The notes beneath the pieces were generated by a model. That model saw nothing but the letters and a program-made list of their open reading frames with translations, did not search any database and had not been told where the DNA came from. A stretch of DNA of 7,641 nucleotides from Nitrososphaerales archaeon (GTDB lineage: Archaea; Thermoproteota; Nitrososphaeria; Nitrososphaerales; UBA183), in contig JASIEW010000161.1 of NCBI GenBank assembly GCA_030045755.1, positions 1 through 7,641 on the forward strand, in the 5' to 3' direction. Below, one piece after another: positions 1 to 5,906 of the stretch; positions within the stretch are counted from its first letter, which is position 1; every line of letters begins with the position of its first letter. The translations under genes were made by a program, and so were the position numbers.

Positions 1-188
1 ATCTCCCGGAAGAGGTCCTTCAATCCGTCCTCGGCCGTTGGAGCCTCGACCTTTACTGCAACGAGCTTCCCCTCTCTGCTGAAGATCGCGAGCTTCGTCT
101 TCGGCCCGATCCCCAATTCCTTTCGCAACTGCTGTGGGATCACCACCTGCCCCTTAGTACCTACTGTGGCCAATTCAGGTTCTTCCAT
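1..188 (-). CDS. AbrB/MazE/SpoVT-family DNA-binding protein, N-terminal part (cut by window edge)
   Basis: Read on the minus strand from ATG at 186-188, the protein begins MEEPELATVGTKGQVVIPQ, continues QLRKELGIGPKTKLAIFSREGK and leaves the window after about 62 residues. The TKGQVVIP motif followed by LRKELGI is the swapped-hairpin AbrB/SpoVT fold, a small dimeric DNA-binding domain used by archaeal regulators and by MazE/VapB-type antitoxins. Only this domain and the start of a tail (VEAPTAEDGLKDLFRE) are visible. The gene has its own TATA-like box and a dyad over the expected transcription start, so its mRNA should be almost leaderless and it probably represses itself. Whether it is an antitoxin depends on what follows beyond position 1, because a PIN-type partner would normally lie downstream. 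The PIN-like gene inside this window is upstream and about 350 bases away, so the two are probably not a pair. Confidence 0.85.
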   Translation of the reverse strand, partial: MEEPELATVGTKGQVVIPQQLRKELGIGPKTKLAIFSREGKLVAVKVEAPTAEDGLKDLFRE

Positions 189-191
189 GAA

Positions 192-206
192 GTATGATTT
201 TCATAC
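192..206. promoter_or_regulatory. Perfect 6-bp dyad, probable operator of the AbrB-type gene
   Basis: The sequence gtatga-ttt-tcatac is a perfect inverted repeat with a three-base centre. It ends four bases before the ATG of the AbrB-type gene, between its TATA-like box and the start codon. A protein bound here would block transcription initiation. Autoregulation by binding dyads in their own promoter is usual for AbrB/MazE-type proteins; that this protein binds here is inferred. Confidence 0.6.
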
Positions 207-210
207 CGTC

Positions 211-220
211 TATTAAGTAA
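211..220 (-). promoter_or_regulatory. TATA-like box of the AbrB-type gene
   Basis: On the minus strand this reads TTACTTAATA, centred about 28 bases upstream of the ATG at 188. Archaeal TATA boxes lie about 25-27 bases before the transcription start, so the message would begin within a base or two of the start codon and be leaderless. The match is to an AT-rich consensus only. Confidence 0.5.
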
Positions 221-309
221 TTCCTATCCCGGCCGCATGGTGTCCAATGAAGCTGATTGGAACTCGAATGGGGCTCCGTATGAGCAACGGGTCTCATTAT
301 ATGCCTGGA

Positions 310-324
310 CTGCCCCGGCCGGGA
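310..324. repeat. 15-bp direct repeat of the tRNA-Glu 3' end (left copy)
   Basis: The sequence ctgccccggccggga is identical to 7269-7283, which is the last 13 bases of the minus-strand tRNA-Glu gene (acceptor strand, discriminator A and the first T-stem bases) plus one flanking base, and is in the same orientation. The bases around it do not form a T-arm or any other tRNA part, so it is not a second tRNA. The placement suits an attachment-site remnant, though its core ccccggccggg is GC-rich and palindromic. Confidence 0.5.
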
Positions 325-505
325 GAGGCATGGGAATTCCGGGCTCAAACCAGTGTGACGGGGATGACCACGGATGGCTAAACATCCCATCAGCGGTTGG
401 CGCTGTCAGGTCGCGTCCATCGTACCATGCGTATGGTTATCCCACAACCGATTTATCGTAAGCAATGAAAGACCTTCGGGTAACTAAGGTAGTCTCAGGG
501 CCCGC

Positions 506-510
506 AAAAA
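506..510 (-). terminator. Possible T-run terminator of the PIN-like gene
   Basis: On the minus strand there are five consecutive T, 31 bases after the stop codon of the PIN-like gene. Archaeal termination often needs only a T-rich tract. A five-base run is weak evidence. Confidence 0.3.
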
Positions 511-540
511 CGAGAAGCTTTCTTGTCACGCTAGCTCACT

Positions 541-852
541 TTACAGTAGTAGGTTTTTTTCGAAGACGACGAGATAAATGTACTTTCCTCCTCGTTCGCC
601 TAGTCTATTGATTCTGACCGACTTCGCACCAGCGTCGAAAGAGCTCATGTAGAACTCGGTGTCGGCCGTGACAAGATCGCAGTCATTCGCTATGCAGTAA
701 GCGGCAATCCTTTCGTCTGAGCCGCGCTGAGGCAAGTCTCGATGCTTGCTGACGCCGATGACCTCGCGGTATTTCTTCAGAGCATCCCTGTGCTCTTCTT
801 CCCATCCCAAAGCATCTTTGTCTATCACTACTTTAGTGGCCAGAAGGCTCAC
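541..852 (-). CDS. PIN-like domain protein (DUF5615/VapC-like fold), probable RNase-type toxin or orphan nuclease
   Basis: This protein of about 103 residues has the layout of a compact PIN-like nuclease. A first beta strand ends in an acidic pair (KVVIDKD, Asp11 and Asp13), followed by a helical region, the motif SDERIAAYC (Asp46, Glu47) and the strand DLVTADTEF (Asp64, Glu66). These are the positions where PIN-fold enzymes hold metal. It ends KYIYLVVFEKN. The frame is open up to a TTG at 924, but the GTG at 852 is preferred: it puts the first strand near the N-terminus as in the family, and a TATA-like CTTAAAT lies 25 bases before it, which suits a leaderless message. No antitoxin gene touches it; the AbrB-type gene lies downstream across a 350-base gap. 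It is divergent from the glycosyltransferase operon. The fold is fairly secure, but toxin activity is only inferred. Confidence 0.7.
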   Translation of the reverse strand: MSLLATKVVIDKDALGWEEEHRDALKKYREVIGVSKHRDLPQRGSDERIAAYCIANDCDLVTADTEFYMSSFDAGAKSVRINRLGERGGKYIYLVVFEKNLLL

Positions 853-872
853 GTACAAGGGACCCGTGACTC

Positions 873-880
873 GATTTAAG
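873..880. promoter_or_regulatory. AT-rich promoter element between the PIN-like gene and the glycan operon
   Basis: The bases gatttaag read CTTAAATC on the minus strand. Centred about 25 bases before the GTG at 852, this suits a leaderless start of the PIN-like gene. On the plus strand it would place transcription near 900, leaving a leader of 35-60 bases before the glycosyltransferase. It may serve one or both directions. Confidence 0.4.
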
Positions 881-925
881 ACTGCTGTTGTGACCATGAA
901 ATACACGAGAATTGGAGCCGTCAAG

Positions 926-933
926 GATAATAC
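926..933 (+). promoter_or_regulatory. TATA-like box in front of the glycosyltransferase operon
   Basis: The sequence gataatac is centred about 30 bases before the ATG at 960, so transcription would begin only a few bases ahead of it. This is one reason to prefer 960 over the in-frame ATG at 936. The consensus match is modest. Confidence 0.35.
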
Positions 934-959
934 CGATGAAACAGCGTTTCCCGGAACCT

Positions 960-2270
960 ATGAAGGTACTACAGGTCATCCACGGCTATCCTCCGCGTTA
1001 CAACGCAGGTTCGGAGGTGTACACTCAGAGTTTGTCTCGTGCATTAGTCAGAGCTGGGCATAGCGTCGAGGTCTTCACCCGTGAAGAGGACCCCACGCGT
1101 CCGGACTACGAAATGACAAGGGAGTACGACGCTGAAGAGAGACACATAGGTCTCAACGTGATCAACATGCCGAACAGCAGAGATCGATATGGCAACACAT
1201 CTGTTGACGACAAATTTTGTGCTGTCCTGCGCCGCTTCCACCCCGATGTAGTCCATATCGGTCACCTGAACCATCTATCCACATCAATCGTAGAGAGGGC
1301 GAGAAAGAGCAGCGTCCCGGTCGTGTTCACCCTCCACGACTACTGGCTTATGTGCCCCAGGGGGCAGTTCGTTCAGACTAACTTGGGGGGCGGAGCATGG
1401 AAGCTGTGCGATGGCCAAGAGGACCGTAAATGCGCGGTGTCGTGCTACTCTAGGTATTTTGCCGGTCTCCCCGACGCCGAGGAGGGTGACATAGCATACT
1501 GGACAAACTGGGTCGGTTCGAGGATGAACCACGTCTCCGAGGCCGCCGGGTATGTGGATTTCTTTGTCGCCCCGTCCGAGTACCTTAGGAAAAGATTCCA
1601 TGACGAGTACGGCATTCCAGACGAAAAGCTCGTGTACCTTGATTATGGTTTCGACCGTAGGAGGCTGTCAGGAAGACGTAGGACCGAGGAAGGCCACTTC
1701 GTGTTTGGCTACATAGGAACGCACACCGTGCCTAAGGGGATAGAGGTGCTCATACGCGCGTTCGGTTTGCTTGGAGCCGGGACTACGCTGCGGATATGGG
1801 GCAGGAGCAACCCGGCGGTCACTCCAGCCTTGAAGGCGCTTGCGTCGTCCCTGCCTCGCAGGCTGGCTGGGTCGATCGAATGGCTTGGCGAATACAGGAA
1901 CGAGGACATCGTCAGGGAAGTCTTCGATCGTGTCGACGCGCTTGTGGTACCGTCCATCTGGGCGGAGAACTCCCCTCTGGTCGTCCACGAAGCCCAGCAG
2001 GTGGGGGTTCCCGTTATCGCAGCCAACCTGGGAGGCATGGCGGAGTACGTGCGCGACGGGGTGAATGGCCTACTGTTCGAACCGAGAAATGAAGCGGACT
2101 TGGCAGCCAAGATGCAGCGGCTGGCTGACGACCCAGACTCTGCTTCCTCGCTCGGCAGCCGAGGGTACCTGAAGTCAGCAGATGGGCAGGTCCCGAGCGT
2201 CGAGGAGCATTGCCGGAAGGTAGTGGAGATATACAAGGCAGCCATCAAGAGGCATCAAAGAAATGGATAG
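960..2270 (+). CDS. GT4-family glycosyltransferase (GT-B fold)
   Basis: This 436-residue protein should transfer a sugar from a nucleotide donor to a growing glycan at the inner face of the membrane. The N-terminal acceptor domain begins MKVLQVIHGYPPRYNAGSEVY, the glycine-containing loop typical of GT4 enzymes. The C-terminal donor domain runs from FVFGYIGTHTVPKGIEVL (about residue 247) through PSIWAENSPLVVHEA. That segment carries the EX7E motif (Glu336 and Glu344), which holds the nucleotide-sugar, and is followed by GVPVIAANLGGMAEYV. Four cysteines near HDYWLMCPRG (132, 150, 158, 162) form a cluster often seen in this subfamily; it may bind metal. The frame also runs back to ATG 936 and TTG 912, but 960 gives the normal family N-terminus and suits a TATA-like box. 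Its last 8 bases overlap the next gene. The donor and acceptor sugars cannot be read from the sequence. Confidence 0.92.
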   Translation: MKVLQVIHGYPPRYNAGSEVYTQSLSRALVRAGHSVEVFTREEDPTRPDYEMTREYDAEERHIGLNVINMPNSRDRYGNTSVDDKFCAVLRRFHPDVVHIGHLNHLSTSIVERARKSSVPVVFTLHDYWLMCPRGQFVQTNLGGGAWKLCDGQEDRKCAVSCYSRYFAGLPDAEEGDIAYWTNWVGSRMNHVSEAAGYVDFFVAPSEYLRKRFHDEYGIPDEKLVYLDYGFDRRRLSGRRRTEEGHFVFGYIGTHTVPKGIEVLIRAFGLLGAGTTLRIWGRSNPAVTPALKALASSLPRRLAGSIEWLGEYRNEDIVREVFDRVDALVVPSIWAENSPLVVHEAQQVGVPVIAANLGGMAEYVRDGVNGLLFEPRNEADLAAKMQRLADDPDSASSLGSRGYLKSADGQVPSVEEHCRKVVEIYKAAIKRHQRNG

Positions 2271-3345
2271 CACCCCTGGACCGTGGAGGATAACTTTCGA
2301 TACGAACCCCGATGACTGCAACCTTCATTGTATAATGTGCGAGGAGCACAGCGAGTATAGCCAACTCCAAGTCATCAGAAGGGCTCAGGGACTGCCGAAG
2401 CGCCGGATGGATGCGGGTCTGATCAGGCGCGTGGTCAGAGAAGCGTCGGCCTACGGCTTGAAGGAGATAATCCCGTCGACGATGGGAGAGCCGCTTCTCT
2501 ACCCCGAGTTCGATGAAATCCTCTCAATCTGCAGAGAGTACGGGGTGAAACTGAACCTCACGACAAATGGGACGTTCCCCAGGAAGCCGACCACCGAGTG
2601 GGCAAAGCTCATCTGCCCCCTCGCGTCTGACGTCAAGATATCCTGGAACGGGGCTAGAGCCGGTACGGCAGAGTCGATAATGAAAGGGGCGAAGTTCGAC
2701 GTGGTCCTCAGGAACGCCCGGGAGTTCGTGCGAGTCAGAGACGAGCTAGCAGACGCCGGAGGGAACCGGTGCAGAGTGACCTTCCAGCTGACCTTCCTAG
2801 AGTCCAACGTGGACGAGCTTCCGGAGGTCGTCAGGCTGGCTGCGAGGATGGGTGTCGATAGGGTCAAGGGGCACCACCTCTGGGTCCATTTCGCCCAGAT
2901 TGCGGAGTTCTCGATGAGAAGGAGTCCCGAGGCAATATCGAAGTGGAACAGGATAGTCGAAGCGTCGCGCAGAGCCGCGGAGGAGACCAGGCTGCCGTCG
3001 GGCGAAAAGGTCATCCTCGAGAACCTCTTTCCATTGGACCCCTTTGGTGAGGAAATCGCACCGGACGGTGTCTGCCCGTTCCTGGGTCGCGAAGCGTGGG
3101 TCTCGACAGAAGGGAGGTTCAACCCTTGCTGCGCCCCTGACGCGCTGCGGAGGACTTTGGGAGAATTCGGGAACCTTTCTTCGGAGACTTTGATGGAGAT
3201 TTGGAGGGGCGATGCGTATGAAAAACTGAAGAGGACGTATCTGGACAACGCCCTGTGCAGGCATTGCAACATGCGGCGTCCCCATGCTCCCCCGACTCCC
3301 ACTCCTCTCGGTGTTCAACCGGTCCCGGCGGCAGAAAATGCCTAA
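2263..3345 (+). CDS. Radical SAM/SPASM-domain protein
   Basis: This 360-residue protein has the radical SAM signature CNLHCIMC (Cys19, Cys23, Cys26), which holds the 4Fe-4S cluster that cleaves S-adenosylmethionine. TMGEPLLYPEF (the GGE-type strand) and LTTNGTFP follow, as expected for the barrel. The C-terminal part has a SPASM/twitch-like set of cysteines (271, 289, 290, 332, 335) that would bind one or two extra clusters. The motif FNPCC followed by GNLSSETLMEIWRG is typical of SPASM proteins. SPASM enzymes modify peptides, proteins or small molecules, and many lie in archaeal and bacterial glycan clusters with no known substrate. The ATG lies inside the end of the glycosyltransferase (ATGGATAG), with AGAGG about 10 bases before it, so translation is probably coupled. 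The last 23 residues are proline-rich. Its substrate is unknown; the coupled repeat protein or a sugar intermediate are candidates. Confidence 0.92.
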   Translation: MDSTPGPWRITFDTNPDDCNLHCIMCEEHSEYSQLQVIRRAQGLPKRRMDAGLIRRVVREASAYGLKEIIPSTMGEPLLYPEFDEILSICREYGVKLNLTTNGTFPRKPTTEWAKLICPLASDVKISWNGARAGTAESIMKGAKFDVVLRNAREFVRVRDELADAGGNRCRVTFQLTFLESNVDELPEVVRLAARMGVDRVKGHHLWVHFAQIAEFSMRRSPEAISKWNRIVEASRRAAEETRLPSGEKVILENLFPLDPFGEEIAPDGVCPFLGREAWVSTEGRFNPCCAPDALRRTLGEFGNLSSETLMEIWRGDAYEKLKRTYLDNALCRHCNMRRPHAPPTPTPLGVQPVPAAENA

Positions 3346-4117
3346 CACAAGCAAGCACGTAAGGGACTTCACGCCGCTCAAGGTATCAGACGACAGAACT
3401 CATCATGTCTTCAGGGGCCGCCCTGCTTATGAGGCGAGGTACGAGTGGGTGCTCAAGTTCAGGCATCCAGGGCTTGCCGCCGCGGGTGACGCTAGCGGCG
3501 CGTTCCACATCGACGTCAGGGGGAGACCCGCGTACAGGAGGCGGTTCCTCAGGACATTCGGGTTCTATGAAGAGAGAGCCGCGGTCCAAACCCGGGGAGA
3601 CCGATACTGCCACATAGACCCCAGAGGAAGGTCTGCATACAAATCAGCGTTCGACTGGGTCGGAAACTACCAAGAGTCCCGATGTGTGGTCAGGACGAAA
3701 CGGCACAGTTACTACCACATCAACCTGAATGGGCGCCCCGCATATTCCGCGCAGTACAGGTTTGCGGGAGACTACCATGACGCAGCAGCTGTGGTCCAGG
3801 GCAGGGATGGCCTCTTCTTCCACATCGATCCAAGTGGTGTGCGCCTCAACAGGAAGGCATACTTCGATCTTGGGGTCTTCCACAAGGGGTATGCGCCGGC
3901 TCGAGACGCTGAGGGATGGTTCCATGTAGGCAGGGACGGGGAGCCTGCTTATGGAAGGAGGTTCGGCTATGTCGAGCCGTTTTACAATGGGCAGGCGCGC
4001 GTGCAAGACCCTACAGAGGGATTCCTTGTCATCGACGAGGCCGGCCACGAGATCGTCAGACTGCCTGGCGCGACCCGCGGCCCTAGCGCTACCAAGCGCT
4101 CCGCTGGTGATCCTTGA
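3338..4117 (+). CDS. WG-like tandem-repeat protein (six 35-residue repeats)
   Basis: This 259-residue protein is almost wholly repeats. After a 21-residue lead come six units at residues 22-56, 57-91, 92-126, 127-161, 162-195 and 196-230; all have 35 residues except the fifth, which has 34. A partial seventh unit (VIDEAGHEIVRL) and a polar tail follow. The unit pattern is HID-x2-GRPAY-x3-F-x2-VG-x-F, then a small/hydrophobic stretch such as AAVV, then DG-x-F. This resembles WG/KWG beta-strand repeats. There is no signal peptide or membrane segment, so it is probably cytoplasmic, perhaps a scaffold or binding protein. The ATG at 3338 overlaps the radical SAM stop (ATGCCTAA) with GGCGG a few bases upstream, so it replaces the longer upstream frame from 3284. 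The 3' end overlaps the convergent epimerase by 29 bases. Its role is not known; co-translation with a radical SAM enzyme suggests they work together. Confidence 0.85.
   Translation: MPNTSKHVRDFTPLKVSDDRTHHVFRGRPAYEARYEWVLKFRHPGLAAAGDASGAFHIDVRGRPAYRRRFLRTFGFYEERAAVQTRGDRYCHIDPRGRSAYKSAFDWVGNYQESRCVVRTKRHSYYHINLNGRPAYSAQYRFAGDYHDAAAVVQGRDGLFFHIDPSGVRLNRKAYFDLGVFHKGYAPARDAEGWFHVGRDGEPAYGRRFGYVEPFYNGQARVQDPTEGFLVIDEAGHEIVRLPGATRGPSATKRSAGDP
3401..4027 (+). repeat. Six tandem 105-bp coding repeats of the WG-like protein
   Basis: The units begin at about 3401, 3506, 3611, 3716, 3821 and 3923; each encodes 35 residues, the fifth one codon shorter. They are diverged at DNA level and clear only in protein, so the duplication is old and kept by selection on the protein rather than by recent slippage. 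Confidence 0.8.
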
Positions 4118-5027
4118 ACCACTCAATCGTCCTCTTGAGGCCTTCGCCAAGGGACCAGATGGGGCTGTACTTCAGCTCCCGATGTGCCTTTTCTATGGAA
4201 ATGCTGATTCTGATCCCTTCCTCTCCAGCCCTCCATGACCTGTATTCTATCCCGCCCTCGGAACCGGCCATCCTGGATATTGTCTCGGCGAGTTCTGCGA
4301 TTGTGGTCTCCTTCCCGCTGCCGATGTTCCAAGTCCCCGCCTTCAGGTCGCTGTCAAGCGCGAGCCTGATTCCGTGGACAGTGTTTTCGACGTATGTGAA
4401 GTCGCGCGACTGACTGCCGTCGCCCTCAATGGTTATCGGCTTGTCCTTCAGAGCCTGGCGAATGAAAATTGGGATAGCCTGATTGGTCCGGCTCCGTTCA
4501 CCGAACATGGTCGTGCTCCTGAGGACCATGCATGGGAGCCCGTACTGCTGGACGTACGACCTGATTAGAAGCTCCGAAGCCGCTTTCGAAGCGGCGTATG
4601 CGTTGGTCGGATTAAAGGGCTGGTCTTCGGTGATGGGAAGGTTCTCGGGAGGCACGCGGCCGTAGAGGTACTCCGAGCTCATGAAGACCGTCTTCTTGAC
4701 GGAACTCCCCCGCAGTGCCTCGAGCAGTTGCAAGCAACTTTCCAGGTTCTGAACGTAGGTCCACCTTGGGCTGCTGATGGCCAGGGGGACATCTGCCTGA
4801 GCGGCGAGGTTAATCACATAGTCGTAGCCTTGCAAATCTGTGGACCTGATGTCGACCAAGCTCTTCCAACTGTAGGAGATTCTTGGAAAGTGCTCGGCGA
4901 TTTTGAACGCAGAGTCCGGGGCGACGACATCTTGCACAGAAACATCTGCCTCTCCCATGAGCGCCGGGACCACGTGAGAGCCGAGGAAACCTGCGCCCCC
5001 GATTACAAGAATCTTGGGTCGGACCAA
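4089..5027 (-). CDS. NAD-dependent epimerase/dehydratase (extended SDR family)
   Basis: This protein of about 312 residues is an extended short-chain dehydrogenase of the sugar-nucleotide epimerase type (UDP-glucose 4-epimerase, dTDP-glucose dehydratase and relatives). The Rossmann motif GGAGFLGSH lies at residues 10-18. The catalytic set is Ser118 (FMSSEYLYG) and the YxxxK pair Tyr144/Lys148 (NAYAASK). LRSTTMFGERS, IPIFIRQAL and the DGSQSRDFTYVENTV segment are the nucleotide-sugar side. It would convert one nucleotide-sugar to another in the cytoplasm, feeding the glycosyltransferase opposite. No ATG is available. TTG at 5025-5027 gives the usual N-terminus (MVRPKILVIGGAG), has GGATGG upstream, and lies 40 bases from an AT-rich CATTAACT. 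An upstream in-frame TTG at 5085-5087 would add 20 residues; an in-frame TAG at 5094-5096 limits it. The exact reaction is not decidable. Confidence 0.9.
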   Translation of the reverse strand: MVRPKILVIGGAGFLGSHVVPALMGEADVSVQDVVAPDSAFKIAEHFPRISYSWKSLVDIRSTDLQGYDYVINLAAQADVPLAISSPRWTYVQNLESCLQLLEALRGSSVKKTVFMSSEYLYGRVPPENLPITEDQPFNPTNAYAASKAASELLIRSYVQQYGLPCMVLRSTTMFGERSRTNQAIPIFIRQALKDKPITIEGDGSQSRDFTYVENTVHGIRLALDSDLKAGTWNIGSGKETTIAELAETISRMAGSEGGIEYRSWRAGEEGIRISISIEKAHRELKYSPIWSLGEGLKRTIEWFKDHQRSAW

Positions 5028-5360
5028 GTTCGTTTCGCCATCCTTGGTGGCTTCCCGAAGCGAGTTAATGATTCCGGCCTTCTCCAATCTCGCCTAGAGT
5101 CACGGATGAGGTTCTCCAGTCTGGGTATGGAGGGAGCTGGTTCTGGTGCGTTCTTTGGTGCGGGAACCCGTTCCTGTTGCGCCTCTGGTGCCAGAGGAGT
5201 CGACTGCAGACAATGCAAACAGAGCCCGAGCGCGGGTTCTGTCAAGTTGAGAGGTGTCAATCGTCCGGCCCGGCACCAGAGAGGCAACGGGGAGTCCGAG
5301 CACCAATGAACGCAACAGAGCCAGCGAGAGCACAACATTGAACACGTCTAAAACGCCCAT
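5003..5360 (-). pseudogene. Possible broken small membrane/Pro-Ala-rich protein read in two frames
   Basis: From ATG at 5358-5360 the minus strand encodes a hydrophobic start, MGVLDVFNVVLSLALLRSLV, like a membrane anchor, and then turns into a Thr/Ser/Arg-rich stretch that looks like out-of-frame reading and stops at 5100. In the neighbouring frame the same DNA gives CLHCLQSTPLAPEAQQER followed by PAPKNAPEPAPSIPRLENLI, which looks like a real linker with a CxxC pair, and continues to a stop at 5003 inside the epimerase. One frameshift near 5220-5260 would join the two parts. No family was recognised and no good ribosome site is seen. A perfect 7-bp inverted repeat with a 2-base centre lies inside at 5182-5197. 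This could equally be non-coding sequence. Confidence 0.25.
5182..5197. repeat. Perfect inverted repeat, 7-bp arms
   Basis: The sequence cctctgg-tg-ccagagg has seven-base perfect arms around a two-base centre. A related ccagag half recurs near 5277. It lies in a stretch with no secure gene. It may be chance or a small regulatory dyad. Confidence 0.3.
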
Positions 5361-5436
5361 GGACTTACAAAAGGACAAACCTGCGCTTCTGTCTAGAAGT
5401 TAATCCACGCCCACGAAATGTGTGCCTTGGAACAAG

Positions 5437-5906
5437 TCACTTCAACAGATAGGGCAACAGGAATGGTGTCAAACTAATCACAACCTCCAGCATGACATAG
5501 GTGTAGTCCGCGGGCCAAGCCTCGAGTTTGTCTACATGTTCAAGGGCATCAAGAAGTAGCACCTAATTCGCAAGCGACATTCTAGGCCCAATTTCCTCAT
5601 GTTCCTCTTCGAACTTTCTAAGAACGTCTCTGCGCATAGAGCTCTTCGCCTTCATGACTGCTTCGTGCAGCTTCTCAATAGGAAGGAGGAATAGGTAAAG
5701 CGACAGTACCACTGTTGACGCAAGAAGTACAAAGTCCCAATGTTTCCAAATCCCACAACTGGCGTCGCCGCCAATGCGATTATCGCAATGCCCACAGACC
5801 AGAACACTAAACAGTCGAATGTGAATCTGACTACATCCTTCAGTTCCTTGAGCTTCTTTGTACCCTCAAGGCGGAGCTTCTTTTGCAGGAAATCAACATT
5901 GATCCC
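5437..5906 (-). pseudogene. Broken membrane protein with a one-base deletion and an in-frame TAG
   Basis: Minus-strand reading gives KKLRLEGTKKLKELKDVVRF, then a membrane segment (LVFWSVGIAIIALAATPVVGF). There the frame is lost. One base further on it resumes as WKHWDFVLLASTVVLSLYLF (second membrane segment) and IEKLHEAVMKAKSSMRRDVL with a charged coil. A TAG at 5563-5565 follows, and the same frame then continues for 41 sensible codons (LLLDALEHVDKLEAWP, then VVISLTPFLLPYLLK) to TGA at 5437. Adding one T to the TTT run near 5748-5750 restores GFWKHWD exactly. The protein would be an archaeal membrane protein with about three membrane segments and cytoplasmic charged helices; I do not recognise the family. 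The start is not visible: upstream of about 5906 the strand is shared with the PPOX-like gene, so the N-terminus is probably missing. Confidence 0.6.

Larger units (their letters stand above)
189..540. other. Intergenic stretch without a convincing gene
   Basis: Both strands were read here. The open frames at 237-461 (+) and 175-390 (-) have no family character and low-complexity composition, so they are not called. The stretch holds the promoter and operator of the AbrB-type gene, a 15-base copy of the tRNA-Glu 3' end at 310-324, a 5-bp inverted repeat at 424-437 (accat/atggt), a 5-bp hairpin at 472-490 (acctt/aaggt with a 9-base loop), and a run of five A at 506-510 that is a T-run for the minus strand. 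No tRNA, SRP RNA or RNase P RNA signature was recognised. A small unrecognised RNA cannot be excluded. Confidence 0.5.

Noticed and set aside
300..430. A second, degenerate tRNA on the minus strand around the left repeat
   Set aside because: Apart from the 15 copied bases there is no T-loop directly before the acceptor strand, no anticodon arm and no 5' acceptor partner.
237..461. 74-codon plus-strand frame in the left intergenic stretch
   Set aside because: No recognisable motif, odd composition, no ribosome site or promoter, and it crosses the tRNA-like repeat.
1..852. AbrB-type and PIN-like genes as one toxin-antitoxin operon
   Set aside because: The order is reversed from the usual antitoxin-first layout, the gap is about 350 bases, and the AbrB-type gene has its own promoter and operator.
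1709..2248. Minus-strand frame of 179 codons opposite the glycosyltransferase
   Set aside because: It mirrors the GT4 donor domain and has shadow-type composition, with no ribosome site or family match.
2499..3302. Long minus-strand open frame (267 codons) opposite the radical SAM gene
   Set aside because: It is the antisense shadow of a well-conserved gene, Ser/Arg/Phe-rich with no family character.
5563..5565. In-frame TAG read as pyrrolysine in the membrane gene
   Set aside because: TAG is the normal stop of the glycosyltransferase (2268-2270), the epimerase (4089-4091) and the right-edge gene (7438-7440), and the same gene also has a frameshift, so decay explains it better.
5740..5760. 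Programmed -1 frameshift in the membrane gene
   Set aside because: There is no X-XXY-YYZ slippery heptamer at the joint, and a later stop codon also breaks the gene.
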